In this document: in pieces, positions 1 through 8,894 of the stretch
Position numbering within the stretch: the stretch's first letter is position 1
Layout: each line of letters begins with the position of its first letter
From: Luteibacter sp. 9135
Lineage (GTDB): Bacteria; Pseudomonadota; Gammaproteobacteria; Xanthomonadales; Rhodanobacteraceae
NCBI RefSeq assembly: GCF_000745005.1
Contig: NZ_JQNB01000001.1
Span: 1,521,001 to 1,585,000 of the forward strand
Reading direction: 5' to 3'
Length of the DNA stretch: 64,000 nucleotides
Notes under the pieces: model-generated
Database searches by the model: none
The model's input: the letters and a program-made list of their open reading frames with translations, nothing else
What the model was told of the DNA's origin: nothing
Program-made: the position numbers and the translations under genes

Positions 1-404
1 CGGCCCTTGATGCGACCAGGCAGGGGGTAGTCGATGACTTCGCTGGGCTCGATCCGACTCAGCAGGCCATTGGCCGAATGCGCCACGCGCGCCATCGGCC
101 GGTTGGGCTGGTGACTCCAGTAAGGCATCCCGGCGGCTTCGGCGATGTAACGGGTCTGGTTGAGGAAGCCGGAACGCAGGCTTCCTGCATCGGCCTCCTG
201 CAGGCCGACCACGTCGAATTCGTGCAGGAGCTGGGCGAGCGAATCGAGGTTGTCGAGCTTGGAGCGCGCGGGCAGCACCGCGTTGACGCTGCGCGTGACG
301 TAATCGCTGTAACGCTGGACGCTGGCGCCGGCGAGGATGTTGCAGCTCAACAGGCGCAGGGTGCGTTCCGGAGCGATGACGGGGGGGGACGTGAAGCGGG
401 TCAT
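1..404 (-). CDS. Endonuclease/exonuclease/phosphatase family protein (N-terminal part, cut by window edge)
   Basis: The reverse strand is open from an ATG at 404 to the window edge, about 134 codons without a stop. The translation has the opening of the EEP (DNase I/AP endonuclease-like) fold: strand LRLLSCNILAG near residue 17, then FDVVGLQEAD near residue 66, whose Asn and Glu are the usual metal/phosphate-site residues of the family. It continues to a segment with NGLLSRIEPSE. There is no signal peptide. It lies upstream of the dsbA pair on the same strand, with an 87-bp gap to the first. Family assignment is good; the substrate (DNA, phospholipid or other phosphodiester) cannot be told. 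The C-terminal catalytic His lies outside the window. Confidence 0.8.
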   Translation of the reverse strand, partial: MTRFTSPPVIAPERTLRLLSCNILAGASVQRYSDYVTRSVNAVLPARSKLDNLDSLAQLLHEFDVVGLQEADAGSLRSGFLNQTRYIAEAAGMPYWSHQPNRPMARVAHSANGLLSRIEPSEVIDYPLPGRIKG

Positions 405-491
405 GTGTGGGTGCTTTTGGGTCTCGTCCGGCGATAGCGCCAGAGGATGCCCCCCGCCGCGTGAACAGGGGGCATCGGATAGCCTCAGGGC

Positions 492-1145
492 TTACTTGCC
501 GCCCTTGAGTTCCTTGTCGACCAGGTACTTGGTGACGCCGTTGAGCTCGTCGAAGTCCTTGATCTGTGCGCTGCGGTACTTGCCGTCCACGACGACGGTG
601 GGTGTGCCGTCGATGCCCCACGCCTGGATCAGCTTCCCGTCGTCGAGGATGCGCTTGCGGATGGCTTCGTCGTTCGTGGCCAGCTGGATGAATTTCGCCT
701 TGTCCACGCCGTAGTTCTGTGCGTACCAGCCGGCCAGCTCATCGATGGTGCGGATCGGGTAATGGTCCTCATGGATCGCCTTGAACAAGGCGGCATGGGC
801 CTTCTCGGCCACGCCGAGCTGCTTGGCCGCATAGTAGGCCTGCGCATAAGGCAACCAGGCGTCGTTGAACGCCGCCGGGATGACACGGAACACCACGCCC
901 TTGGGCAGCTGCTTCTGCAGGGCTTCCGCGTACGACTCGTAATGCGCGCAATGCACGCACCCGTATGAGAACACCTCGACGACTTCCACCTTGCCGTCCT
1001 TCGGATCCAGGCGTTGCGGCTTGGCGATGGTGACGTACTGCGTGCCGTCGGTGTAGCTGGCCGCGGCAGCGGGGTCGGCCGGCTTGGCGCTGCACGCCGC
1101 GGTGAGGGCCAGGCCCACGAAAAGGAGCGATAGACGCTTGAACAT
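492..1145 (-). CDS. dsbA: Thiol:disulfide interchange protein DsbA/DsbL family, lipoprotein
   Basis: 217 aa. A short hydrophobic leader ends in a lipobox (LTAAC, Cys18), so the protein is probably a lipoprotein on the periplasmic side. The thioredoxin-fold active site is CVHC (Cys63/Cys66) in the context VFSYGCVHCAHY, and the cis-Pro loop reads GIDGTPTVVV near residue 180. Both are hallmarks of DsbA oxidases, which introduce disulfides into exported proteins and are reoxidised by DsbB. It lies 30 bp downstream of a second DsbA-like gene on the same strand, so the two are probably cotranscribed. CVHC differs from the CPHC of E. coli DsbA, so its redox potential may differ (inference). Confidence 0.9.
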   Translation of the reverse strand: MFKRLSLLFVGLALTAACSAKPADPAAAASYTDGTQYVTIAKPQRLDPKDGKVEVVEVFSYGCVHCAHYESYAEALQKQLPKGVVFRVIPAAFNDAWLPYAQAYYAAKQLGVAEKAHAALFKAIHEDHYPIRTIDELAGWYAQNYGVDKAKFIQLATNDEAIRKRILDDGKLIQAWGIDGTPTVVVDGKYRSAQIKDFDELNGVTKYLVDKELKGGK

Positions 1146-1175
1146 GAAGATCTCCGTAAAGGGTCGGGAACGCGG

Positions 1176-2060
1176 TTACTTGCCCGCGGCTTCCTTGCTG
1201 ATGAGCCACTGCACCAACTCGATCGACTGGGGATAGCCACCGGCCGTCGCGGCCGTGAAGCGGTATTTTCCGTTCACCACGATGGTCGGCGTGCTATCGA
1301 CCTCATAGGCGCGGATCAGTTCATCGGCGCGCTTCATCTTCGTGTTGATGGTGAAGGAATTGGCCGTGGCGACGAATTCCTCCGGCTTCACGCCGTACTT
1401 CGCGTAAAACTTCGCCACGTCGTCGATGGTCGGCCAGGCCGACTGCGCCTTGGGCTTGTTGGTCTGCTGGTCCATGATGCCGAGCTCGCCGCTCTTGAAT
1501 ACGGCGTCGAACATCGCGTCGTGGCTCTGCTTGTCCACGCCGAACGCCTGCGCGGTGAGATAGGCGCGCTGCAGCAACGGCCAGTTCTCGTCCGGGCGGA
1601 ACGATGCCGGCGTGTACGTCATGACCGTACCGCGGGGCAGGTCCTTGACCATCTGGTCGACGATGCCGTGGAACTGGAAGCAGGCCGGGCAACCGTACGA
1701 AAACACCTCGGTGACCTCGATCTTGCCGGGCGTGCTGGTCGGCTGTGCCGGGTCGATGCGGAAGTACTGCTTGCCCTCCACCCACTTGCCGTCGTCGACG
1801 AAGGGCTTGGGCGCAGGGCGCTTGTCGTCCGCTTCGGCGGCGGAGGCGGGGGCTGCCGAAGCGGTGCTGCCCGCGGCGGCGGGCGTGCTCGCCGCGGTCG
1901 AGGTGGCGCCGGCCGGCGTGGCCACCGGTGCCGTGGTGGCGGCCGGCGCCGCGGTGGCCGCGGGGGTGGGCGACGGCGTGGAAGCCGCGTCGTGGTTACC
2001 GGAGCCGCAGGCGGCAAGGCCCAGCAGTGCCACGCAGAGGAGGGGAAGGCGCATACGCAT
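1176..2060 (-). CDS. DsbA-like thiol:disulfide oxidoreductase with long Ala/Pro/Thr linker
   Basis: 294 aa. A lipobox (LLGLAAC, Cys18) is followed by about 60 residues almost entirely Ala, Thr, Pro, Ser and Gly, a flexible tether. The thioredoxin/DsbA domain starts around residue 90. Its active site is CPAC (Cys124/Cys127, context VFSYGCPACFQF) and its cis-Pro loop is DSTPTIVVNGKY. It is paralogous to the downstream DsbA (similar length of catalytic domain, same YGC..C context), so the pair looks like a tandem duplication that has diverged at the CXXC dipeptide. It sits between the cytochrome c4 gene and the other dsbA, all on the minus strand. An envelope oxidase or isomerase role is inferred. 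Confidence 0.87.
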   Translation of the reverse strand: MRMRLPLLCVALLGLAACGSGNHDAASTPSPTPAATAAPAATTAPVATPAGATSTAASTPAAAGSTASAAPASAAEADDKRPAPKPFVDDGKWVEGKQYFRIDPAQPTSTPGKIEVTEVFSYGCPACFQFHGIVDQMVKDLPRGTVMTYTPASFRPDENWPLLQRAYLTAQAFGVDKQSHDAMFDAVFKSGELGIMDQQTNKPKAQSAWPTIDDVAKFYAKYGVKPEEFVATANSFTINTKMKRADELIRAYEVDSTPTIVVNGKYRFTAATAGGYPQSIELVQWLISKEAAGK

Positions 2061-2090
2061 CGGGGTTCCTTTTCTTACCTTCGAGAACGA

Positions 2091-2114
2091 GAACGGGCCC
2101 GAAGGGGCCCGTTC
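2091..2114 (-). terminator. Strong GC hairpin between cytochrome c4 and dsbA-like gene
   Basis: A perfect 10-bp inverted repeat (GAACGGGCCC, 4-nt loop, GGGCCCGTTC) lies 22 bp after the cytochrome c4 stop and 31 bp before the DsbA-like start. There is no clean T-run after it on the minus strand, so it may attenuate, stabilise mRNA or act as a weak terminator rather than a classical rho-independent terminator. Confidence 0.45.
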
Positions 2115-2135
2115 GATCGTCCAACTTTAACGCCA

Positions 2136-2939
2136 TCAGGGCGTCGCGGGTGCGGCCTGTGTCGGTTCGTTCGTATGCAGGCCCTCGATGTAGCTGGCCA
2201 CGGCGGCGATATCCTTCTCGTCCAGCTTCTGGGCGATGGTGATCATGATGCGTGCGTGGGGGTCGTCGCTCTGCGCGTTGCCGTCGTGCCAGGCCTTCAG
2301 CCGCGACTCGATGTACTTCGCGTGCTGGCTGGTCAGCTGTGGGTAGCGGGCGCCGGGATTGCCGCCGCCATCCGGACCGTGGCAGGCCATGCACGCCGGG
2401 ATGCCGCGGGCGACATCGCCCTGGCGGTATAGCGTCTCGCCCTGATCCACATAGGCCTGATCTGCTACGCCCGGCAGGGATGCCTTGGTAGCGAAGTAGG
2501 CACCGATGTCATGCATGTCCTGCTCGCTGAGCGGCTGGGCGAAGCCCATCATGATCGGGTTCATGCGCTTGCCGGATTTGAAATCGGCCAGCTGCGCGGC
2601 GATGTATTGCTCGCTCTGCCCGGCGAGGCGCGGGTATTGCGGATCGCTGGAGTTGCCGTCCAGCCCGTGGCAGGCGCCGCAGGCGGCGGCCTTGCCCTGG
2701 CCGGTGGCGGCATCGCCGGGCTTGACCGCGGCGGTGGTGCCGCCGACGGGAGCGGTGGTGGTCTCGGTCGTGGGCATCCCCGGGGTGGCCGGATCGGCGG
2801 CGGGATTGGCGCCGGGCTTGGCCGCGGTGCTGGCCGGCGCCGGCGCGGTCGCCGCCTTCGCGGGCGCGGCCGTCTGGGCCGTGGCGAAATTCATGACGAG
2901 CATCGCGGTGATGGCAGCGGCGGCGTGCCGAAACTTCAT
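2136..2939 (-). CDS. Diheme cytochrome c4
   Basis: 267 aa with a Sec signal peptide (cleavage near ATAQ/TA), an Ala/Pro/Thr-rich linker of about 55 residues, then two cytochrome c domains. Heme-binding motifs are CGACHG and CMACHG, each followed later by a Met-containing axial segment (RMNPIMMGFAQPLS in domain 1, ARIMITIAQKL in domain 2). Cytochrome c4 is a periplasmic electron carrier that feeds terminal oxidases, which fits the aa3 oxidase locus about 10 kb away. The N-terminal linker is longer than in classical c4 and resembles that of the neighbouring DsbA-like lipoprotein. The promoter is expected in the divergent gap shared with engB. Confidence 0.92.
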   Translation of the reverse strand: MKFRHAAAAITAMLVMNFATAQTAAPAKAATAPAPASTAAKPGANPAADPATPGMPTTETTTAPVGGTTAAVKPGDAATGQGKAAACGACHGLDGNSSDPQYPRLAGQSEQYIAAQLADFKSGKRMNPIMMGFAQPLSEQDMHDIGAYFATKASLPGVADQAYVDQGETLYRQGDVARGIPACMACHGPDGGGNPGARYPQLTSQHAKYIESRLKAWHDGNAQSDDPHARIMITIAQKLDEKDIAAVASYIEGLHTNEPTQAAPATP

Positions 2940-3108
2940 ACGTCTCTCCAGGAGGGATGCTTCCGAGTCGGGCGAGCTCCCCAGCGCGCCGCGATCAAAA
3001 GATTATGGGGGGCGCGGGAGAGCCCGGTCAAACCGCGTCGGCGCGCGGCTGCGCGCGGTATCGCATACACTGCCCGACCGTCGATCCCCGCCTTCCGGCC
3101 AGCCGCAC

Positions 3109-3756
<648 letters not shown>

Positions 3757-3775
3757 GCGCGCCCGCGCCCGCCGG

Positions 3776-4264
3776 CTAGCCCAGTGTGGCCATGAAGGCG
3801 CGGCACAGCGCCTCCATGCCCTTCCTGTCCTCGTCGTCGAAACGGGCCACGCGGGGGCTGTCCACGTCCCACACGCCGAACAGGCTGCCGTCGGCCTTCG
3901 TCAGCGGCACCACGATTTCCGAATTGGAGGCGGCATCGCAGGCGATGTGGCCGTCGAAGTCGTGGACGTCGCGCACCACCTGGGTCTGCAGGGTCTGTGC
4001 CGCCGTGCCGCAGACGCCGCGTCCCAGCGCGATGCGGATGCACGCCGGTTTGCCCTGGAAAGGCCCGACCACCAGTTCGCTGCCGTCGTAGAGGTAGAAC
4101 CCCGCCCAGTTGAGTTCCGGCACGGCGTCGTAGACCAGCGCGGCGAAGTTGGCGGCGTTGGCGATCACGTTCGTCTCGCCGTGCATCAGGCCCTGGGCCT
4201 GTTGCAGCAGTTCCGCGTAAAGCGCGGCCTTGTCCCCGGTGGCGATGGCCTTGGCTTCGAACAT
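3776..4264 (-). CDS. msrC: GAF-domain free methionine-(R)-sulfoxide reductase
   Basis: 162 aa single GAF domain. The three cysteines diagnostic of fRMsr are present: Cys75 (KPACIRI), Cys85 (GRGVCGTAAQ) and Cys109 (FDGHIACDAASNSEIVVPL). These bind and reduce free L-methionine-(R)-sulfoxide in the cytoplasm, using thioredoxin as reductant. The surrounding motifs NWAGFYLYDG and VWDVDSP are typical. The gene converges on engB (19 bp between stops) and is divergent from bioD. It protects against oxidative damage to the free Met pool. Confidence 0.92.
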   Translation of the reverse strand: MFEAKAIATGDKAALYAELLQQAQGLMHGETNVIANAANFAALVYDAVPELNWAGFYLYDGSELVVGPFQGKPACIRIALGRGVCGTAAQTLQTQVVRDVHDFDGHIACDAASNSEIVVPLTKADGSLFGVWDVDSPRVARFDDEDRKGMEALCRAFMATLG

Positions 4265-4338
4265 GGCGGTTCCCGTTCATTTCGTCATAGGAAGCCGTGT
4301 ATGGTGCCATGCCATCGATCCCGCAAGGCCGCCCACGC

Positions 4339-5010
4339 ATGTCGCGACATCTCTTCGTCGCCGGTACCGATACCGGCATCGGCAAGACGCACGCCGCCCA
4401 GACCCTGGTGCACGCGTTCCGCCAGGCCGGCGAACGGGTCGCCGGGATGAAGCCCGTGGCCAGCGGATCCGGGCGCACGCGGGAGGGCCTGCGTAACCAG
4501 GATGCCCTGGACCTGCAAGCCGCCAGCTGGCCACCGCCGCCGTACGCGCTCGTCAACCCACTCGCCTTCGAGGACGCCGTGGCCCCGCACCTCGCCGCGG
4601 CCCGCAGCGGTCGCCCGGTGACCTGGCCGCCGCTGGACGCCGCGTTCGAGGCACTGTGCACCGACTACGAGCGCGTGGTGGTCGAAGGCGTCGGCGGCTG
4701 GCTGGTGCCGCTCGGCGAGGGCATCTCCGCGGAGGATTTTCCCCGTCGCTGGATGCTGCCCGTGGTGCTGGTGGTCGGTATCCGGCTTGGCTGCATCAAC
4801 CATGCCCGGCTCAGCGCCCGGGCCATCGCCGCGGACGGCTGCCGGCTCGCCGGGTGGATCGCCAACATCATCGAGCCGACGATGCCGTTGCGCGAGGAAA
4901 ACATCGATACGCTGCGCGCCTGCCTTCCAGCGCCGTGCCTGGGCGTGCTGCCCTACCGCATCGCCCCGGTGGATGCGGCCAACCTGCTCGACCTGTCGCC
5001 GCTGGGCTGA
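4339..5010 (+). CDS. bioD: Dethiobiotin synthase
   Basis: About 223 aa. The N-terminal P-loop variant GTDTGIGKTH is the signature of ATP-dependent dethiobiotin synthetase, which closes the ureido ring from 7,8-diaminopelargonate and CO2 in biotin synthesis. Further family motifs are KPVASGS and VVEGVGGWLVPL. The ATG at 4339 is preferred over one 42 bp upstream because the family starts a few residues before the P-loop. No other bio gene is in the window, so bioD is detached from any bio operon here. The next gene starts 35 bp downstream. Confidence 0.94.
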   Translation: MSRHLFVAGTDTGIGKTHAAQTLVHAFRQAGERVAGMKPVASGSGRTREGLRNQDALDLQAASWPPPPYALVNPLAFEDAVAPHLAAARSGRPVTWPPLDAAFEALCTDYERVVVEGVGGWLVPLGEGISAEDFPRRWMLPVVLVVGIRLGCINHARLSARAIAADGCRLAGWIANIIEPTMPLREENIDTLRACLPAPCLGVLPYRIAPVDAANLLDLSPLG

Positions 5011-5045
5011 CGGCGGCTTCACGCCTGCGGACGTAACAAGGCAGC

Positions 5046-5381
5046 ATGACCACCTACTACCTTTCGGTAAAAGACATGAGCCGGGCCAAGGGCCCGGACC
5101 CCGAGCTGTCGTTCCAGGGCATCGGCCCGGACAAGCTCGCCGCCGACATCGCCGCGGCCATGCGCGGTGACGACCTGTTCCAGCGCTGGCGCGCCAAGCA
5201 GCCCGAGCCCGACGAGGTCGACCCCAGCCTCGGCGCGGCCGACGGCGCGGCCTCCGCGTCCGGCGAGCTGTCGAACGATCGTACGGATATCCAGCTGACC
5301 ACCTCGCTGCCCATGCGCCTGGTGAAGCACCGGCTCAACCTGCTGATCGGCTCGAGCTGGGAGCTCCGCGACACCCGCTGA
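5046..5381 (+). CDS. Conserved hypothetical protein
   Basis: 111 aa, no signal peptide or membrane segment. The N-terminal half (MTTYYLSVKDMSRAKG) is followed by a predicted acidic, Ala/Ser-rich middle and a conserved-looking C-terminus (LPMRLVKHRLNLLIGSSWELRD). I do not recognise the family; it resembles short hypotheticals carried next to bioD in Xanthomonadales (recollection, unverified). It follows bioD by 35 bp on the same strand and is probably cotranscribed. Confidence 0.6.
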   Translation: MTTYYLSVKDMSRAKGPDPELSFQGIGPDKLAADIAAAMRGDDLFQRWRAKQPEPDEVDPSLGAADGAASASGELSNDRTDIQLTTSLPMRLVKHRLNLLIGSSWELRDTR

Positions 5382-5465
5382 GTCGTTCGCCCTGCAAGGC
5401 GGTTGTCCCCGCCGGCCCTGCACCGCTAGAGTCGGCGTTTTGCTCACCGCAGGGGACATCCCGTC

Positions 5466-7664
5466 ATGCCGAAGGTCCGCAGCCTCGTGATCGCCCTTTC
5501 GATCGCCCTTACCGCCTCCTGTTCCTCGTCCAACGACGCCGACAAGGCGGCCACGCCGGCCCCCGCAGGCACGTCGCCGTCGAGCCCCGCCGCGGCGACG
5601 ACCGCTCCAGCCGCCGCACCCGCACCCCACGAGAATCCGCTGCTGGTCGCCAGCACGCTGCCGTTCCATGCGCCTCCGTTCGACAAGATCGCCGACGGCG
5701 ATTTCCAGCCGGCGATCGAAGAGGGCATGAGGCAGCAACTGGCCGAGGTGAACGCGATCGCCAATGCGACCGAAGAGCCTACGTTCGACAACACCATCGT
5801 GGCGTTCGAGAAATCCGGCGTGTTGCTGAAGCGCGCGCAGAGCGCGTTCAACGCACTGACCGGTGCCAATACCAACGACACGTTGCAGAAGGCCGAGGAA
5901 AACCTCTCGCCCGAACTGGCCGCGCACACCGATGCCATCTACCTCAACGACACCCTGTTCAAGCGTGTGCAGTTGCTGTACGACAAGCGCGCATCGCTCA
6001 AGCTCGATCCCGAGTCGGCGCGCCTGCTCGAGGTGACCTACAAGGATTTCGTGCATGCGGGTGCGAAGTTGTCGGAAACCGACAAGACCCGTCTCAAGGC
6101 ACTGAACAAGGAAGAATCCACCCTCGGCACGCGATTCACCAACATGCTGCTGGCCGCCAACAAGGCCGGTGCGCTCGTGGTCGACGATAAGCAGTCGCTG
6201 GACGGCCTGTCGGACGGTGACATCGCCGCGGCGGCGGATGCCGCGAAGGACCGCAAGCTGGACGGCAAGTACGTGGTGACGCTGCAGAACACCACGCAGC
6301 AGCCGGCGCTGCAGGGCATGAACGATCGCGCCACGCGCGAGAAGCTGTTCAAGGCATCGTGGGAGCGTGCCGAACACGGCGACGCCAACGACACGCGCGA
6401 CACGATCACGCGCATCGCGCAGGTGCGCGCCGAGCAGGCCAGGTTGCTGGGCTTCCCCAATTACGCCGCCTGGCGCCTCGACGACCAGATGGCAAAGACG
6501 CCCGCGGCGGCCGAGAAATTCATGGAGCGCCTGGCGCCGGCCGCGGTCGCTCGCGCCCGGCTGGAGTCGAAGGACATCCAGGATGTGATCGACAAGGAAA
6601 AGGGTGACTTCCAGGTGCAGGCGTGGGACTGGGACCACTACGCCGAGAAGGTTCGCAAGGCGAAGTACGACCTGGACGAAGCGCAGGTCAAGCCGTACTT
6701 CGAGCTGGACAACGTGCTGCAGAACGGCGTGTTCTACGCCGCGAACCAGCTCTACGGCATCACCTTCAAGGAACGCAAGGACATTCCCACCTGGCAGCCT
6801 GACATGCGTGTGTTCGAAGTGTTCGACAAGGACGGCACCTCGATGGCGCTGTTCTACTGCGATTACTTCAAGCGCGACAACAAAAATGGCGGCGCCTGGA
6901 TGAGCAACCTCGTCGACCAGTCCAGGCTGTTCGGCGACAAGCCCGTGGTCTACAACGTGGCCAACTTCACCAAGCCGGCGGCGGGCCAGCCGGCGCTGCT
7001 TTCGTTCGACGACGTGACCACGATGTTCCACGAGTTCGGCCACGCCCTGCACGGCATGTTCGCCAACTCGCAGTACCCGTCACTCTCGGGCGCCAACACC
7101 CCGCGCGACTTCGTCGAGTTCCCCTCGCAGTTCAACGAGCAGTGGGCCTCCGATCCGAAGGTGTTCGCCAACTACGCCAAGCACTACCAGACCGGCGCGG
7201 CCATGCCGGCGGAGCTCGTCGAGAAGATCAAGAAAGCCAAGAGCTTCAACCAGGGCTACGCCATGAGCGAGCTGATCTCGGCCGCCTTGCTCGACATGCA
7301 GTGGCACATGCTGCCGGCCAGCGACAAGAAGCAGGACGTCGACCAGTTCGAGGCGGCCGCGTTGAAGAAGGCCGGCTTCACCCTGGCGCAGGTCCCACCG
7401 CGCTATCGGTCCAGCTATTTCCAGCACATCTGGGGCAACGGATATGCGGCCGGTTACTACGCCTACCTGTGGACGCAGATGCTCGACTCGGATGCCTTCG
7501 AGTGGTTCAAGGAGCACGGCGGCCTGACCCGCGAAAACGGCCAGATCTTCCGCGACAAGATCCTCTCGCGTGGCAACACCGAGGAACTTGGCAAGCTCTA
7601 CCGCGACTTCCGCGGCAAAGAGCCGTCGATCGAACCGATGTTGCAGGATCGCGGCCTGAAGTGA
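5466..7664 (+). CDS. M3-family metallopeptidase (peptidyl-dipeptidase Dcp-like), lipoprotein
   Basis: 732 aa. The leader ends in a lipobox-like TASC, followed by an Ala/Pro/Thr-rich tether, so this is an envelope form of an enzyme often found in the cytoplasm. The zinc-binding motif HEFGH is at residues 522-526 in the context TTMFHEFGHALHGMF. The conserved downstream region carries ANTPRDFVEFPSQFNEQW, which supplies the third ligand Glu. M3 enzymes cleave dipeptides or short segments from oligopeptides. A start at 5466 gives a good signal sequence. A hairpin follows the stop. Confidence 0.92.
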   Translation: MPKVRSLVIALSIALTASCSSSNDADKAATPAPAGTSPSSPAAATTAPAAAPAPHENPLLVASTLPFHAPPFDKIADGDFQPAIEEGMRQQLAEVNAIANATEEPTFDNTIVAFEKSGVLLKRAQSAFNALTGANTNDTLQKAEENLSPELAAHTDAIYLNDTLFKRVQLLYDKRASLKLDPESARLLEVTYKDFVHAGAKLSETDKTRLKALNKEESTLGTRFTNMLLAANKAGALVVDDKQSLDGLSDGDIAAAADAAKDRKLDGKYVVTLQNTTQQPALQGMNDRATREKLFKASWERAEHGDANDTRDTITRIAQVRAEQARLLGFPNYAAWRLDDQMAKTPAAAEKFMERLAPAAVARARLESKDIQDVIDKEKGDFQVQAWDWDHYAEKVRKAKYDLDEAQVKPYFELDNVLQNGVFYAANQLYGITFKERKDIPTWQPDMRVFEVFDKDGTSMALFYCDYFKRDNKNGGAWMSNLVDQSRLFGDKPVVYNVANFTKPAAGQPALLSFDDVTTMFHEFGHALHGMFANSQYPSLSGANTPRDFVEFPSQFNEQWASDPKVFANYAKHYQTGAAMPAELVEKIKKAKSFNQGYAMSELISAALLDMQWHMLPASDKKQDVDQFEAAALKKAGFTLAQVPPRYRSSYFQHIWGNGYAAGYYAYLWTQMLDSDAFEWFKEHGGLTRENGQIFRDKILSRGNTEELGKLYRDFRGKEPSIEPMLQDRGLK

Positions 7665-7685
7665 GCCGCCTGAAGTGAGCGTTCG

Positions 7686-7715
7686 CGGTGGCGACCCACG
7701 ACATGGGCGCCACCG
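7686..7715. terminator. Hairpin between convergent genes
   Basis: An 8-bp perfect inverted repeat (CGGTGGCG ... CGCCACCG, 14-nt loop) lies 22 bp after the M3 peptidase stop and just before the end of the convergent small gene. No T-run follows on either strand, so termination is plausible only from position. Confidence 0.35.
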
Positions 7716-7738
7716 CGATGGCATGACCTGAAACGTGG

Positions 7739-8036
7739 TCAGCGTGACTTGATGTAGGGGTTGCACTCCGCCGCGACGGTCGCTTCATATCCGACCCATG
7801 GCCGGTGGGGCTCAAGGTTCCAGGTCGGCTTGTTCCGCGCGATCGTGAGGTGGCAGGTCAACTGATCGATCATTCCTTTGACGTTCTTCCACCGATCCTT
7901 CGCCGGATCGGGCGGCCCGCCGAACGTTTCGGGATCGCCGAATTTCTTCACGATCTCGTAGAACATGTTCGGGGTCTCATCCGCCTGGATTGCCCGGCCA
8001 CACTTCGTATGATGGGATGCCCGTCGTGATTTGCAT
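7739..8036 (-). pseudogene. Small DUF2599-like gene, probably frameshifted
   Basis: An ATG at 8036 with a good ribosome-binding site (AAGGA, 8 nt upstream) opens a frame reading MQITTGIPSYEVWPGNPGG, which stops at 7977. Skipping one base, the neighbouring frame continues as ...DETPNMFYEIVKKFGD and runs to a stop at 7739, ending WNLEPHRPWVGYEATVAAECNP. The two halves read as one protein of about 98 residues. The WNLEP.RP...TVAA.CNP ending resembles DUF2599 proteins (recollection, unverified). An intact shorter reading from ATG 7966 (75 aa) has no good Shine-Dalgarno. So either this is a frameshifted gene, a sequencing error, or recoding at GGC GGA TGA. It follows the orphan gene at 8114-8695 by 77 bp. 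Confidence 0.5.
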
Positions 8037-8113
8037 GTCCGTTCCTTCGGATCATGGGAGGGTGTTGGACGGCGGCTTGTGCTACGTCGCCGTGTCCTGT
8101 TTTGCGCGGAAAC

Positions 8114-8695
8114 CTAGGGTGTGAGGCACAGGCTCTCGATGCGCAGCAATCCGCCACGCCAGACCAGCCCGTGGACCTCGCGCAGGGGCTCGGCCCGGTA
8201 CTCCACGATCGTGATCAGCCGGCCGCCGTTCCCACCCTGGTAGCCGCGCACGGGGCGCCGCTGGATATGGATCGTCTGCACCTCCTCGAAGGCACCGTGA
8301 CGCCAGCTGAGGAAGCCCAGGTGCGCCTCCGCGCCGGTGGATTGCACCTCGCAGCGCACCGTGCCGTACGCCTGGCGAAGCAGCAACCGGCAATCGTTGC
8401 GCGCGCCGCGGATGCCGGTCAGCACCATGCGATCGCTATCGGCTTCCAGCATGGCGCCAGCGTCGCCGGTAAGGATCACCAGGTGCATGAGATCACGACG
8501 TCCCTGCGGCGGGATCACACCCTCCTGTGCGCTGGCCAGCGCGTCCGTGACGGGCTCGTCGGCCAGGATGCCAAGTCGGGGTCCGACCAGATCGCGCGGG
8601 GATATCGAGGGGCCCTGCCCGCTCCTTGCGGACGTGGCGACGGCTTTGGATACCTGCAGGGCAGGCATGATCGGAACCACTGACTGCAACGTCAT
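8114..8695 (-). CDS. Orphan hypothetical protein
   Basis: 193 aa, start supported by GGGAGG about 9 nt upstream. No signal peptide, no membrane helix and no motif I recognise. The N-terminal third is Ser/Ala/Pro-rich. The C-terminal half alternates short hydrophobic and charged stretches (LMHLVILTGDAG, RLITIVEYRAEPL), suggesting a beta-rich domain. It sits with the broken DUF2599-like gene in a patch between M3 peptidase and putA that looks accessory. It could be the upstream partner of that small gene, but no function can be given. Confidence 0.55.
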   Translation of the reverse strand: MTLQSVVPIMPALQVSKAVATSARSGQGPSISPRDLVGPRLGILADEPVTDALASAQEGVIPPQGRRDLMHLVILTGDAGAMLEADSDRMVLTGIRGARNDCRLLLRQAYGTVRCEVQSTGAEAHLGFLSWRHGAFEEVQTIHIQRRPVRGYQGGNGGRLITIVEYRAEPLREVHGLVWRGGLLRIESLCLTP

Positions 8696-8813
8696 GTTGC
8701 GGCCCTCCCGGTGTGGGTGGGCGTCGGGTTCCGGCCGACGCTATTTGAAGGGGTAACCTCCGCACCCAGCATAGCCCGATGCTAACGACTGCGTGCACTC
8801 GGCGCGCATAACG

Positions 8814-8846
8814 AAAAAAGGCCACGTCCGTCTCCGGACATGGCCT
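8814..8846 (-). terminator. Rho-independent terminator of putA
   Basis: Stem AGGCCAyGTCCG pairs with CGGACrTGGCCT (one mismatch, short loop) and is followed on the minus strand by six T residues. It lies 49 bp after the putA stop, in the right orientation to end putA transcription. Confidence 0.8.
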
Positions 8847-8894
8847 AGGTGTGGTACGTGCCGAAATCGCGTGACGATAAAGGCGACCGGGCGG

